The notes below the pieces were generated by a model that saw only the letters and a program-made list of their open reading frames with translations, was not told the origin of the DNA and did not search any database. The position numbers and the translations under genes are program-made. From Candidatus Chazhemtobacterium aquaticus (GTDB taxonomy: Bacteria > Patescibacteriota > Microgenomatia > UBA1400 > Chazhemtobacteraceae), in contig NZ_CP047901.1 in assembly GCF_009936135.1 (NCBI RefSeq), forward strand, positions 759,927 through 801,504: a stretch of DNA of 41,578 nt. Reading direction: 5' to 3'. Positions 16,178-24,389 of this stretch are shown piece by piece. Within the stretch, counting starts at the first letter, position 1. Each line of letters starts with the position of its first letter.

Positions 16178-16657
16178 CTAATCCTCTTTTTTTGCTCTCT
16201 CTTGATTACCGTAAATCAAACACTCAATCGCACTCTCATAGGTATAAAAGATCTCGTCATCCTCAAATAGTAATCCAATTTCCTTGGTTGCCGCCTCTAC
16301 CGAATCAGAAGCATGAACAATATTTTGAGAACCGCTTAAGCCAAAGTCACCTCTAATTGAACCTGACTCAGCCTCAAAACCTTTAGTTACACCCACAATT
16401 CTTCTCACCACCTCAACACCTCTCTGACCTTCCCAGACCATGGCTACCACCGGGGTCCATTTCATAAAGTTCTTTAACTCCACGAAAAAATCCTTATCCT
16501 TATGATGCTCATACCATTTATCCAGCAACTCATCCGACAACTGGGTCATCTTTAACGCCAACAACTTCAAGCCCTTACGCTCAAACCTAGTCATAATCTC
16601 ACCCACCAAACCTCTCTGAATTCCATCCGGTTTCACCAACACTAATGTTCTTTCCAT
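16178..16657 (-). CDS. ndk: Nucleoside diphosphate kinase
   Basis: This 159-residue enzyme equalises NTP and NDP pools by a phosphohistidine ping-pong mechanism. It starts with RTLVLVKPDGIQRGLVGEI, the family N-terminus, and carries the active-site motif NIVHASDS with the catalytic His. It is about 10-15 residues longer than typical NDKs; the extra sequence is a charged C-terminal tail. The start ATG follows a TAGAAT -10 box by exactly 6 nt, so the message is probably leaderless. It lies downstream of the M16 peptidase in the same direction. Confidence 0.96.
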   Translation of the reverse strand: MERTLVLVKPDGIQRGLVGEIMTRFERKGLKLLALKMTQLSDELLDKWYEHHKDKDFFVELKNFMKWTPVVAMVWEGQRGVEVVRRIVGVTKGFEAESGSIRGDFGLSGSQNIVHASDSVEAATKEIGLLFEDDEIFYTYESAIECLIYGNQERAKKED

Positions 16658-16702
16658 AAACTTATTCTATAACCTCTCACCCTCTTTCTCAAGCCAAAAG
16701 AA

Positions 16703-17986
16703 TTAATCCATTACCTTCACAAATTTGTCCTTACTCTCAAACGGACCCACGACACTTAAGTTAAACTGGTTAGCCACCACCACCTCAGCCATAATCCGCC
16801 TTATATCCCCAGCACTTACTTTCTCAATAGCCTTAAGCACCTCATTCACTCTCCTTGTCTTACCCTTTCTCATTGCCCAGTCCTCAGCCATAAACGAAGC
16901 TACCTCCTGACTATCCTCTAAATCCAACAAGAAGTTACCTCTCACCCCCTCCTTACCCATGATTAGCTCCTCATCGCTTACCTTCTTATCAGCCATCTTC
17001 AACATCTCTTCTCTGATTACCTTGACTGCCTCTTGAGCTTTACTAAGCTTCACTCCTGCCCTAGCATAAAAAGCTCCTGTCCGCTCATGAGCAAAAAACC
17101 CGCTTCCAACATAGTAGGCCAGCCCTCGCTTCTCTCTCACCTCATTCCACAATCTGGAACTCATATTTCCACCCAATATCTGATTGGCTACCCACAAACC
17201 ATAAACCCGCTCGTCCTCAAAACCAAAAGATCGCAACCCCATCATTATATGTGCCTGCTCAGTTTGCTTGTTTACCACCTCTACTCTAGGACTATCCTGT
17301 GTGAAAACTTGCGGACCATCCTCCCTTACCTCAACACTCCTTTTCTCTCCAATAGCAGCAAAACTGTCCTCAACTTGTTTGTCTAGGTTTTCTACTTGAG
17401 ACAATCCACCAGCTACCACAACCACCATGTTTTCAGGAATATACCACCGGTTCAAAAAAGCTTTCAGGTCATCTCTTTTCATAGCCTTTACCGTCTCCTC
17501 ATACCCTATTACAGGCCTACCAATCGCCGAGTCAGGAAACAGCAAACCCTGAAACACTCTCCATGTTTTTTTTGGATAATCATCCTCAATCATCTTAATC
17601 TCCTCCACGATCGTTCCCTTTTCCTTCTCTAACTCCTCTCCAGGTAACAATGGCTCACTTACTAGTTGAGAGACTACTTCCAACCCTTTCTCAAACTGAC
17701 TGCTAGCCACCTTTACCCAGTAACCAGTGAAATCAGTCCAGGTAAATGCATTTTGTTTACCCCCAATTCCATCAATCACCTTGGTAACATCATTTACCTT
17801 CGGAAACTTTCTAGTTCCTTTAAAAACGAAGTGTTCTAAAAAGTGAGCCGCTCCCCACTTACCCCCAAACTCATCCTTCGATCCAGCCTTAATCAACGCC
17901 ATTATCGTCACCGAACCAGTCTGCATCGGCACCTTAACCAAGCTCAATCCAGACTTTAATCTCACACTTTCTTGCTCAAATACCAT
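16703..17986 (-). CDS. M16-family zinc metallopeptidase (insulinase/PqqL-like)
   Basis: This 427-residue protein has the inverted zinc motif HFLEH (in GAAHFLEHFVFKGT, about residues 46-59). The downstream acidic ligand region GTIVEEIKMIEDD, about 70 residues on, completes the M16 site. The C-terminal half contains the R/Y pair region (EVREKRGLAYYVGSGF) that helps substrate binding in M16 enzymes. Single-ring bacterial members of this length usually work as dimers and cleave peptides. No signal peptide is seen, so a cytoplasmic location is likely. An AAGG stretch lies just before the ATG. Confidence 0.92.
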   Translation of the reverse strand: MVFEQESVRLKSGLSLVKVPMQTGSVTIMALIKAGSKDEFGGKWGAAHFLEHFVFKGTRKFPKVNDVTKVIDGIGGKQNAFTWTDFTGYWVKVASSQFEKGLEVVSQLVSEPLLPGEELEKEKGTIVEEIKMIEDDYPKKTWRVFQGLLFPDSAIGRPVIGYEETVKAMKRDDLKAFLNRWYIPENMVVVVAGGLSQVENLDKQVEDSFAAIGEKRSVEVREDGPQVFTQDSPRVEVVNKQTEQAHIMMGLRSFGFEDERVYGLWVANQILGGNMSSRLWNEVREKRGLAYYVGSGFFAHERTGAFYARAGVKLSKAQEAVKVIREEMLKMADKKVSDEELIMGKEGVRGNFLLDLEDSQEVASFMAEDWAMRKGKTRRVNEVLKAIEKVSAGDIRRIMAEVVVANQFNLSVVGPFESKDKFVKVMD

Positions 17987-18022
17987 AACACCTTAATTAA
18001 AAGAATAACGAAAACGCAAATG

Positions 18023-18096
18023 TAGGCCGGGGTGGACTCGAACCACCGACCACGAAGGTATAAGCTTCGCGCTCTAACCAACTGAGCTACCGGCCT
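18023..18096 (-). tRNA. tRNA-Ile (anticodon TAT)
   Basis: On the minus strand the acceptor is AGGCCGG/CCGGCCT with discriminator A. D arm GCTC/GAGC, anticodon stem CGAAG/CTTCG with loop CTTATAC (anticodon TAT, reading AUA), and T arm GGTGG-TTCGAGT-CCACC follow. CCA is not encoded. Most bacteria read AUA with a CAT-anticodon tRNA modified by TilS, so this isoacceptor is uncommon. Confidence 0.92.
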
Positions 18097-18106
18097 GCCC
18101 CTAATT

Positions 18107-19012
18107 CTACCAAAAACCAAAAACCTGACCACCCCGCTCAATCCACCAACTTTTACCATCACTCGCCACAACCGTTTCTCCATCCCTATCGGTTCTTATT
18201 ACTCTTGATCCAACTGTATCAAACCGTTCCGTAATGACACTGCTTGGATGACCATGAGTGTTCTTTTCTCCTACCTGTATCACTGCTAGCTTCGGTTTAA
18301 CCATACTTACAAACACCTCACTTGATGAGTACTTTGAGCCGTGATGAGCCACTTTTAGTACCTCCACTTGTCCTATCACTCCCTTCCCCACCAGTGCTAA
18401 CTCCTCTTTTTCGCCAATATCACCGGTCAACATAGCCGTAAACCTATCAAACCTTAATCTCATAACAATAGATATCTCATTCACATCACTTGCTTGTCCA
18501 AGCACCACACTATCCTCCACTCCACCTCTCCAGACCATCTCATCCCCTCGCTCATCCTCAGGCCATAGCACCTCCATCTCCACTCCCTCAAACTCAAACC
18601 TATCTCCTGCCTCAGGCACATGCACCTCAACCGCTCTAGCCTCAATCAGATGCACTACCTCTTCCCATTCCTCTACACTCTCACCTTTCACTCCATTTGC
18701 CACTAATCTATCTACCTTATATCGACCCAGTACCTCATCCAAACCACCCATATGATCCTTTTGTGGGTGAGTAATCACTACCAACTCAATCCTTCTGTCC
18801 CAAAACGGTAGATTATCACTCAAACACATCCCAATCTTGTCATCGCTTGGACCAGTATCCACCAGCACTTGATACGAGCCTTTAATAACCAACTGGGCAT
18901 CACCTTGTCCCACATCACAAAACACCAGCCTCAAATTACCATCTGGCCACTGCACCAAAACCCAAATCACCACTAAAAATATGGGCGAAACCAGCTTAAG
19001 CCAACTCATCAC
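18107..19012 (-). CDS. ComEC C-terminal part: metallo-beta-lactamase domain
   Basis: This 301-residue protein begins with a hydrophobic segment (about 5-22), then a metallo-beta-lactamase fold close to the C-terminal domain of ComEC/Rec2. Landmarks are FCDVGQGDAQLVI, VLVDTGPSDD, the metal motif THPQKDHMGG, LTGDIG, and VLKVAHHGSKYSSS with NTHGHPS near the end. In ComEC this domain is thought to degrade the non-transported DNA strand. The second metal-motif position is Gln where relatives mostly have His or Asp. The competence membrane domain is encoded separately about 600 nt upstream. Start is GTG 19012 or ATG 19009, 7 nt after the preceding gene. Confidence 0.87.
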   Translation of the reverse strand: MMSWLKLVSPIFLVVIWVLVQWPDGNLRLVFCDVGQGDAQLVIKGSYQVLVDTGPSDDKIGMCLSDNLPFWDRRIELVVITHPQKDHMGGLDEVLGRYKVDRLVANGVKGESVEEWEEVVHLIEARAVEVHVPEAGDRFEFEGVEMEVLWPEDERGDEMVWRGGVEDSVVLGQASDVNEISIVMRLRFDRFTAMLTGDIGEKEELALVGKGVIGQVEVLKVAHHGSKYSSSEVFVSMVKPKLAVIQVGEKNTHGHPSSVITERFDTVGSRVIRTDRDGETVVASDGKSWWIERGGQVFGFW

Positions 19013-19019
19013 CTCAATC

Positions 19020-19256
19020 CTACCTTAAGACTACGCTCAAGGTCATAGCTCTCTCTGCCGCCTTCTTGTGGTCCGCACCGGCCATCTCCTTCCACCACCA
19101 CTCCATCTCCCTCCCACCAGGACGCAAACCGTCAAGATCATACTTCTCCTTTGCCCGACTCAATGCTTTTTCAGCCGACACATAACCACCCTGCAGTAAC
19201 CAATAAGCCACCCTCCGCAAATCAACCTTAAATCTCATTACATCCTCTACAACCAT
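19020..19256 (-). CDS. Hypothetical protein, 78 aa, inside the split comEC locus
   Basis: The family is not recognised. The protein is small, basic and helical, with several Trp residues, and has no membrane segment. Its start overlaps the end of the DUF5674 gene by 10 nt, and the ComEC metallo-beta-lactamase gene starts 7 nt after its stop. Translation is therefore probably coupled and the gene belongs to the competence operon. The length and Lys/Arg-rich helices would fit a nucleic-acid or partner-binding adaptor, but that is speculation. Confidence 0.65.
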   Translation of the reverse strand: MVVEDVMRFKVDLRRVAYWLLQGGYVSAEKALSRAKEKYDLDGLRPGGREMEWWWKEMAGADHKKAAERAMTLSVVLR

Positions 19257-19582
19257 CTCTCAAGTTTCTTTTTTATAATCTCACTCATCCTTGAACGTAC
19301 TTTAGCATCAACAACCTCCATACTCTCATTCACACCGGATCGAATATTAATCAACGAATTAAAATCGATTTCTTTAGTCTCCAAGTTCACCCCGCCTCCC
19401 CACAAATCACCTTGCATACTTCCATTATCAAGCAGCGCCTTTTCTCCATCAGCATGCCACTCCCCGCCAAGCGTTAACACCTCTTTTTTAACATCTACCA
19501 CTATCTTAATATACTCATCATACTCCTCTTTTGATTGCTCCAATTGCTTCTCGCTTATCTCTTTATCAATCAATACCACCAT
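19247..19582 (-). CDS. DUF5674 family protein
   Basis: This 111-residue protein matches what I recall of DUF5674, a family seen mainly in Patescibacteria. Shared features are the N-terminal VVLIDKEIS, EYDEYIKIVVDVKKEVLTLG, HADGEKALL, and the hallmark QGDLWGGGVNLETKEIDFNS-LINIR. Function is unknown. The start is taken as ATG 19582 because TATAAT lies 9 nt upstream inside the longer TTG-started frame. It is sandwiched between the two halves of ComEC, which suggests a link to DNA uptake or just shared transcription. Confidence 0.8.
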   Translation of the reverse strand: MVVLIDKEISEKQLEQSKEEYDEYIKIVVDVKKEVLTLGGEWHADGEKALLDNGSMQGDLWGGGVNLETKEIDFNSLINIRSGVNESMEVVDAKVRSRMSEIIKKKLERWL

Positions 19583-19606
19583 ACTACCCTCATTATATCC
19601 CAAACC

Positions 19607-20683
19607 TTAGCCAAACCACCTCACAATCACCACAAACAAATGTGCCACAGCATAGGTAAAGGGAGCTACAAGCCTGCCCAACACCAATTGTCCAGCACCC
19701 AAACCCATCATCATCGGCACCAACGGCAAAACCAGCATATTAACCACTGGCGAGATCAAGCTCAACCGGCCAAAGTTCCACCAGATTATCGGTGCAGTCG
19801 TTATCTGTGCCGCCAGGGTAGGTGACAACTCCGTCTCCATCACCACTCTCATCCAAGAAGACTTTACTCTCTCCATCCCCTCCCGAATCTTAGGCTCAAC
19901 CCAAATCAAACCAGCCGTGGCTGCCAGTGACAACTGGAAACTAACTGACTCAATCAACTGAGGATTAACCATCAGCATCAACCACCCAGCCACTACCAGC
20001 AACCAACCAGACTCAGTTTGCCTACCTGTTGCCCTAGCTAAAAACACCAAACTACCCATTATTACAGCTCTCACCACTGGAGCCTCACCTCCTGCCAGCC
20101 AGCCATAACCAACCATAGCTATTAACGCTAACAACGTCGCTTGTTGTCGTCTCATCAAATACACTAGCAAGTTAAGCACCACCGTACCTACCACCACCAC
20201 GTTATATCCCGAAGCCACCACCACATGAACCGTCCCTGTCTCAATCAACGAATCATAAAAACTCTGCTCCATACTCGACTTGTGACCCAACACCACTCCA
20301 GCCACCAATCCAGCCTCAGGATCCGGTAACTGCCTCTCATAAATCTCAACCAGTCTATCTCGTAAGCCCTTTCTATCCTCCACCTCTATTCTTTCCTCTA
20401 CCTTCGCCTTATCAAGCCAAACTCTGCCCAACCAAAAATCCTTCCATCCACGCTTACATCTACCCACCACTACCACATCATCACCTCGTTTATATCCCTC
20501 TTTATACCCACTCTCAGCCTCAAAACGAAACTCATCTATCCCAACTACCTGGACACTGTCCTTCCAAACAACCTCATCCACCTTTCCCCTAACTCTTACT
20601 TCATCCTTACACTCACTCATCACTCCGCCCACAAACATCCGCAACATCAATACCGTCAACAAAACTAAAACTCTCTTGATCAC
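19607..20683 (-). CDS. ComEC N-terminal part: competence membrane domain
   Basis: This 358-residue membrane protein starts with a hydrophobic helix, followed by an OB-like soluble region (about 22-95) and a multi-helix Competence domain. The domain contains DPEAGLVAGVVLGHKSSM, the ETGTVHVVVASGYNVVVV signature, PVVRAVIMG, and NPQLIESVSFQLSLAATAGL. In ComEC this part forms the channel that takes single-stranded DNA into the cytoplasm. It lacks the usual C-terminal metallo-beta-lactamase domain, encoded separately downstream. GTG 20683 follows a TAGATT -10-like box by 5 nt. Confidence 0.88.
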   Translation of the reverse strand: MIKRVLVLLTVLMLRMFVGGVMSECKDEVRVRGKVDEVVWKDSVQVVGIDEFRFEAESGYKEGYKRGDDVVVVGRCKRGWKDFWLGRVWLDKAKVEERIEVEDRKGLRDRLVEIYERQLPDPEAGLVAGVVLGHKSSMEQSFYDSLIETGTVHVVVASGYNVVVVGTVVLNLLVYLMRRQQATLLALIAMVGYGWLAGGEAPVVRAVIMGSLVFLARATGRQTESGWLLVVAGWLMLMVNPQLIESVSFQLSLAATAGLIWVEPKIREGMERVKSSWMRVVMETELSPTLAAQITTAPIIWWNFGRLSLISPVVNMLVLPLVPMMMGLGAGQLVLGRLVAPFTYAVAHLFVVIVRWFG

Positions 20684-20697
20684 ACCTTAATCTAACC

Positions 20698-20732
20698 AAA
20701 AAAAAGAGTGTGACACTCTTGCATCACACTCT
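20698..20732 (-). terminator. Intrinsic terminator
   Basis: On the minus strand a perfect nine-base-pair stem, AGAGTGTGA/TCACACTCT (20732-20724 with 20713-20705), is followed by a T run of seven (20704-20698). It ends the transcript of the 97-aa gene and separates it from comEC. Confidence 0.88.
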
Positions 20733-20749
20733 ATCACCAATCAACCATC

Positions 20750-21043
20750 TCAAACATCATCCTCCTCAATCCACCATCGATCACGAATATCAATCTTACC
20801 GGTATCCGGATCGATATCAGCGATGACGTCGTGACCAAAGTTTGGATTTCCTTGAAGCCAGTGTCTCGTTGAGTACAACGTTGGCCAATAATCCAAACCC
20901 TTGATCTCAATGGTAGGCGGAAATTCCATGATGGAGATCAATCCACCACGAACCGAAAACTTAATCTGCATCTCCGTCAACCACGGTCTGACGTCTCTAC
21001 CGATAAGGTCGGTAGTCGAAATCGTTATCAGCGCGCCTTTCAT
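20750..21043 (-). CDS. Hypothetical protein, 97 aa, stand-alone unit
   Basis: The family is not recognised. The protein is acidic and probably beta-rich, with many Ile, Asp and Trp and no membrane segment. Its upstream region differs from its neighbours: a consensus promoter, a 5' leader, a strong GGAGG Shine-Dalgarno 6 nt before the ATG, and its own perfect terminator. It therefore forms a self-contained unit between comEA and the comEC membrane half. This is the only canonical Shine-Dalgarno I see in the window, which suggests foreign origin or special expression. Confidence 0.65.
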   Translation of the reverse strand: MKGALITISTTDLIGRDVRPWLTEMQIKFSVRGGLISIMEFPPTIEIKGLDYWPTLYSTRHWLQGNPNFGHDVIADIDPDTGKIDIRDRWWIEEDDV

Positions 21044-21080
21044 AGCGGCCTCCGTTTCATTACTAGGATGTACTTGAAGT

Positions 21081-21109
21081 ATGGTATCAAAATCCTAACT
21101 CAATGTCAA
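21081..21109 (-). promoter_or_regulatory. Promoter TTGACA-17-TACCAT
   Basis: On the minus strand a consensus -35 TTGACA (21109-21104) and a -10 TACCAT (21086-21081) are 17 nt apart. They lie about 38 nt before the 97-aa gene and leave a leader of about 30 nt. Confidence 0.6.
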
Positions 21110-21131
21110 ACTATAGGACAATATACCATGC

Positions 21132-21722
21132 CTAATAAACCGTTATCATATCCTTAATCTGCTCATATACATTACTAGGCAGCACTTTTTTTACCTCATC
21201 AATAGTTTGGTATGGTCTTCCCTCAATAATCATCTCTGCCCTAGCCTCTCCCACTCCCCACAGTTGATCTAGTTCACTTTTTGTAGCCGTATTAATATTC
21301 ACCCGTCTATCACTTAATCCCTGCACCTGACCATCCTCCCGATTTTCTTGTTCACTCTCTCCAAGTACAGGAATATATAGCTTCGTTCCATCCTTAATTT
21401 TCTCAGCCAAGTTAATATATTTAGCCACTGCCTCCCTGTCTGCCTGACCACCAAGCCCTCCAGCCGCAATCAAAGCATCCTTAACCCTATCTCCCTCTCT
21501 CAGACTATATACTCCCGGCCTCACCACTCCACCCTGAACATCTACCCAGATCTCGGTTCCCAACCCATCATCAGCCTCTATTATCTCCACCTGAGTTGTA
21601 TTTAAATCCCTCCACATCCACCACGCACCACCCAAACTCAAGCCCAATCCCAAGACCAACCAACCAGCCAACACCCAATTAGCTCTCATCCACTTTAGTG
21701 CCCACTCAAGCATCTCCTCCAC
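21132..21722 (-). CDS. comEA: ComEA-like DNA-binding competence protein (SLBB + HhH)
   Basis: This 196-residue protein has an N-terminal membrane helix (about 15-38), an SLBB-type domain (about 58-118: VDVQGGVVRPGVYSLREGDR), a short linker, and a C-terminal helix-hairpin-helix pair. The HhH region reads VNINTATKSELDQLWGVGEA, the classical ComEA signature. ComEA binds incoming double-stranded DNA outside the membrane and passes it to ComEC, encoded just downstream. The start is GTG 21722, since a TAGATT -10 box ends 6 nt upstream; ATG 21713 is an alternative. Confidence 0.93.
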   Translation of the reverse strand: MEEMLEWALKWMRANWVLAGWLVLGLGLSLGGAWWMWRDLNTTQVEIIEADDGLGTEIWVDVQGGVVRPGVYSLREGDRVKDALIAAGGLGGQADREAVAKYINLAEKIKDGTKLYIPVLGESEQENREDGQVQGLSDRRVNINTATKSELDQLWGVGEARAEMIIEGRPYQTIDEVKKVLPSNVYEQIKDMITVY

Positions 21723-21760
21723 ATCTTTAATCTAGCAATCTCCTCTCAGTATTTACAAGC

Positions 21761-24202
21761 TTACACCACCAAGTTGAGCAGCTTACCCGGCACAAAAACT
21801 ATCCTCTTCGGCTTATCTTCAATCCATTTACCAACCCGCTCATCACCCATAACCAGCTCCACCACTCTATCTTGCTCCTCAGCCTCATCTCTATCCATCT
21901 CCACTGTTGCCCTTACTTTGCCATTCACCTGAACCACCATCATTACTCTCTCCTCCACTATCTCCTCATACTCAGGCCACCCACTTGCATGAACCGACCC
22001 TTCACCCCCCAGCTTCTCCCACCACTCCTCAGTCACGTAAGGCACTATCGGTGCCATTATCTGCACCATCCTTCGTCCATCCTCAACGCTCATAACCTCC
22101 CCCTCCTCCTTCCAGACATTGATAAGCTCCATTAACGCAGCAATAGCCGTGTTGTAAGAAAACTTACCCAAGTCCTCACCCACCTTCTTAATTACCTGAT
22201 TCAACTTTTTATTTAGCTTCAAGCTGGTCTTACCACCCAGTTTCTGCTCATCCTCAAACAACCAGAACACTCTCTCCAGCCACCGATACATTCCCGCCAT
22301 ACCACTATCTCGAAAATCTCCTCCCTGATTGTAAGGACCTAAGAACATCAGGTAAGCCCGCAGCGCATCCGCCCCATAACGCTCAATATACTCATCTGGA
22401 TTAACCACATTACCCCGGCTCTTACTCATCTTCGCTCCATCCTTAATGATCAACCCGTGACTGAACAAAAAGGGAAACGGCTCCTCAAAATCAACCAAAC
22501 CCCAATCATTGAGTACCTGAGTTACAAAACGAGCGTAAAGTAAATGAAGCACCGCATGCTCAGCTCCACCAATATACGCATTTACCGGAAGCCATTTTTT
22601 CATTACTTCCCTATCAAATGGTTGTCCCTGATTAAACTCTCCCCCTTTCCACTCACCCTCAACCATCTGTGGATACGCCAAAAAGTACCAAGAACTATCC
22701 AAAAAGGTGTCGGATACATCTACCTCCCTGGTTGCCTTACCACCACACAAAGGACACTTAGTCACCAGCCACTCACTCGAAGCATTAGCCAAAGGAGCAG
22801 TTCCATCCCCTTTAGGCTGATAATCATCAAGATCAGGCAACACCACCGGCAGCTCACTCTCATCAACCGGCTGCCAGCCACATTTATCACACTTCACCAT
22901 CGGAATTGGTGGTCCCCAGTATCGCTGCCTGCTAATCACCCAGTCCCTCAAGTGATAGTTAATCTGTTTTATAGCCGCCCCTTTTTCTTCCAAGTCCTTT
23001 AATATCTCCTCTCTAGCCTGCTGTGAACTCAAACCATCATACTTGCCTGAGTTAACTAGCACTCCATCATCCACCATTGCCCCATCCTCACTCTCCTGCT
23101 TTCCTTTCACAACCTGTTTAATCTCAAGACCATATTTCTTAGCAAAATCCCAGTCCCTCTCATCATGAGCCGGTACTCCCATCACTACTCCTGTCCCCAC
23201 CTCCCCTACCACATAATCAGCCACAAACACTTTTATATCCTCACCTGTTACTGGATTTACTACCACCAAATTCATCTCTACTCCAGTTTTCTCCTTAACC
23301 AGTTTTCGTGCTTGCTCAGTCATGTTAAGCGCCTTTTCTACATACTCACCCACCTCATCACTTACTTGCCAACCAGCCTCCATCCATTCTTTCACCTTCT
23401 CAGGACCAACTACCAAGAAACTGACTCCACCAATCGTATCTAGCCTGGTTGTAAACACCTCCAACTTCTCAACTGGTTTACCCCCCTTAACCTCAAAGGC
23501 TACTCTTACCCCTTCTTTCTTTCCAATCCACTGCCTCTGTGCCGTCTTTATCTTCTCCGGCCAATCAATTTTTTCAATATTAGCTAACAGTTTTTCAGCA
23601 TACTCCGTAATCTTAAAATGCCACGAGCTCACCTCTTTCCTAACCACCTCAGTCTTACACCGTTCACACACTCCTCCTTCAACCTGCTCATCTGATACTA
23701 CCGTCTTACATGAAGGACACCAGTTAACCCACGACTCCTTTTTGTAGGCCAAACCATGTCTAAACATCTGTATAAATAGCCACTGAGTCAGTCGATAGTA
23801 TTCCGGATCATAGGTCTCTAGTCTATGCTTCCAGGCAAAACCATTACCAATCATCTTCAACTGCCTGTAAAAGTTAACCTCACTCACCTTAGCCTGCTCT
23901 GCCGGATGCTTACCTATCTTAATCGCATAGTTTTCACTATGTATTCCAAATCCATCCAAACCAATCGGTTCAAATACATCAAAACCCATCATTCTCTGAT
24001 ACCTGCCATATATATCAGCCCCGGTAAAGGCATACATATTCCCCACATGCAGCCCCTCGGCCGAAGGGTAAGGAAACATCATTAGGTTATAAAAAGGCTT
24101 TTTTGCCTCTTTAATATCCACCTCATATAGACCTGTCTCATCCCATCTCTTACTCCATCTTGCCTCAATCTGTTTTGGGTTATAGATCTTTTTTCTCCCC
24201 AT
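21761..24202 (-). CDS. leuS: Leucyl-tRNA synthetase
   Basis: This 813-residue class I enzyme charges tRNA-Leu. The HIGH-type motif is HVGN (in PYPSAEGLHVGN, about 52-55) and the KMSKS motif is intact (GAKMSKSRGN). Two Cys pairs, CPSC/CERC and CDKCGW/CPLCGG, suggest zinc-binding insertions. The editing CP1 domain is present, with the TRLDTIGGVSFLVV and VMGVPAHDERD blocks that clear mischarged amino acids. The length is slightly below the usual 850-880. ATG 24202 is chosen over the longer frame because an extended -10 TGGTACAAT ends 6 nt before it. Confidence 0.97.
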   Translation of the reverse strand: MGRKKIYNPKQIEARWSKRWDETGLYEVDIKEAKKPFYNLMMFPYPSAEGLHVGNMYAFTGADIYGRYQRMMGFDVFEPIGLDGFGIHSENYAIKIGKHPAEQAKVSEVNFYRQLKMIGNGFAWKHRLETYDPEYYRLTQWLFIQMFRHGLAYKKESWVNWCPSCKTVVSDEQVEGGVCERCKTEVVRKEVSSWHFKITEYAEKLLANIEKIDWPEKIKTAQRQWIGKKEGVRVAFEVKGGKPVEKLEVFTTRLDTIGGVSFLVVGPEKVKEWMEAGWQVSDEVGEYVEKALNMTEQARKLVKEKTGVEMNLVVVNPVTGEDIKVFVADYVVGEVGTGVVMGVPAHDERDWDFAKKYGLEIKQVVKGKQESEDGAMVDDGVLVNSGKYDGLSSQQAREEILKDLEEKGAAIKQINYHLRDWVISRQRYWGPPIPMVKCDKCGWQPVDESELPVVLPDLDDYQPKGDGTAPLANASSEWLVTKCPLCGGKATREVDVSDTFLDSSWYFLAYPQMVEGEWKGGEFNQGQPFDREVMKKWLPVNAYIGGAEHAVLHLLYARFVTQVLNDWGLVDFEEPFPFLFSHGLIIKDGAKMSKSRGNVVNPDEYIERYGADALRAYLMFLGPYNQGGDFRDSGMAGMYRWLERVFWLFEDEQKLGGKTSLKLNKKLNQVIKKVGEDLGKFSYNTAIAALMELINVWKEEGEVMSVEDGRRMVQIMAPIVPYVTEEWWEKLGGEGSVHASGWPEYEEIVEERVMMVVQVNGKVRATVEMDRDEAEEQDRVVELVMGDERVGKWIEDKPKRIVFVPGKLLNLVV

Positions 24203-24389
24203 GCTCAAATTGTACCACTCCACCTATCTACCATTCCTATCACTCATCTATACACAATGCTAAATATACCAAGCACAATATTGCTTTCACTTAAACACCC
24301 TATCTGACAGCTTAACAACAAAGTAGATCAAAAACACATCTCACCAAATTTAGATCACCAACTCTTCTTTAATCTGCTATGCTCTATTT

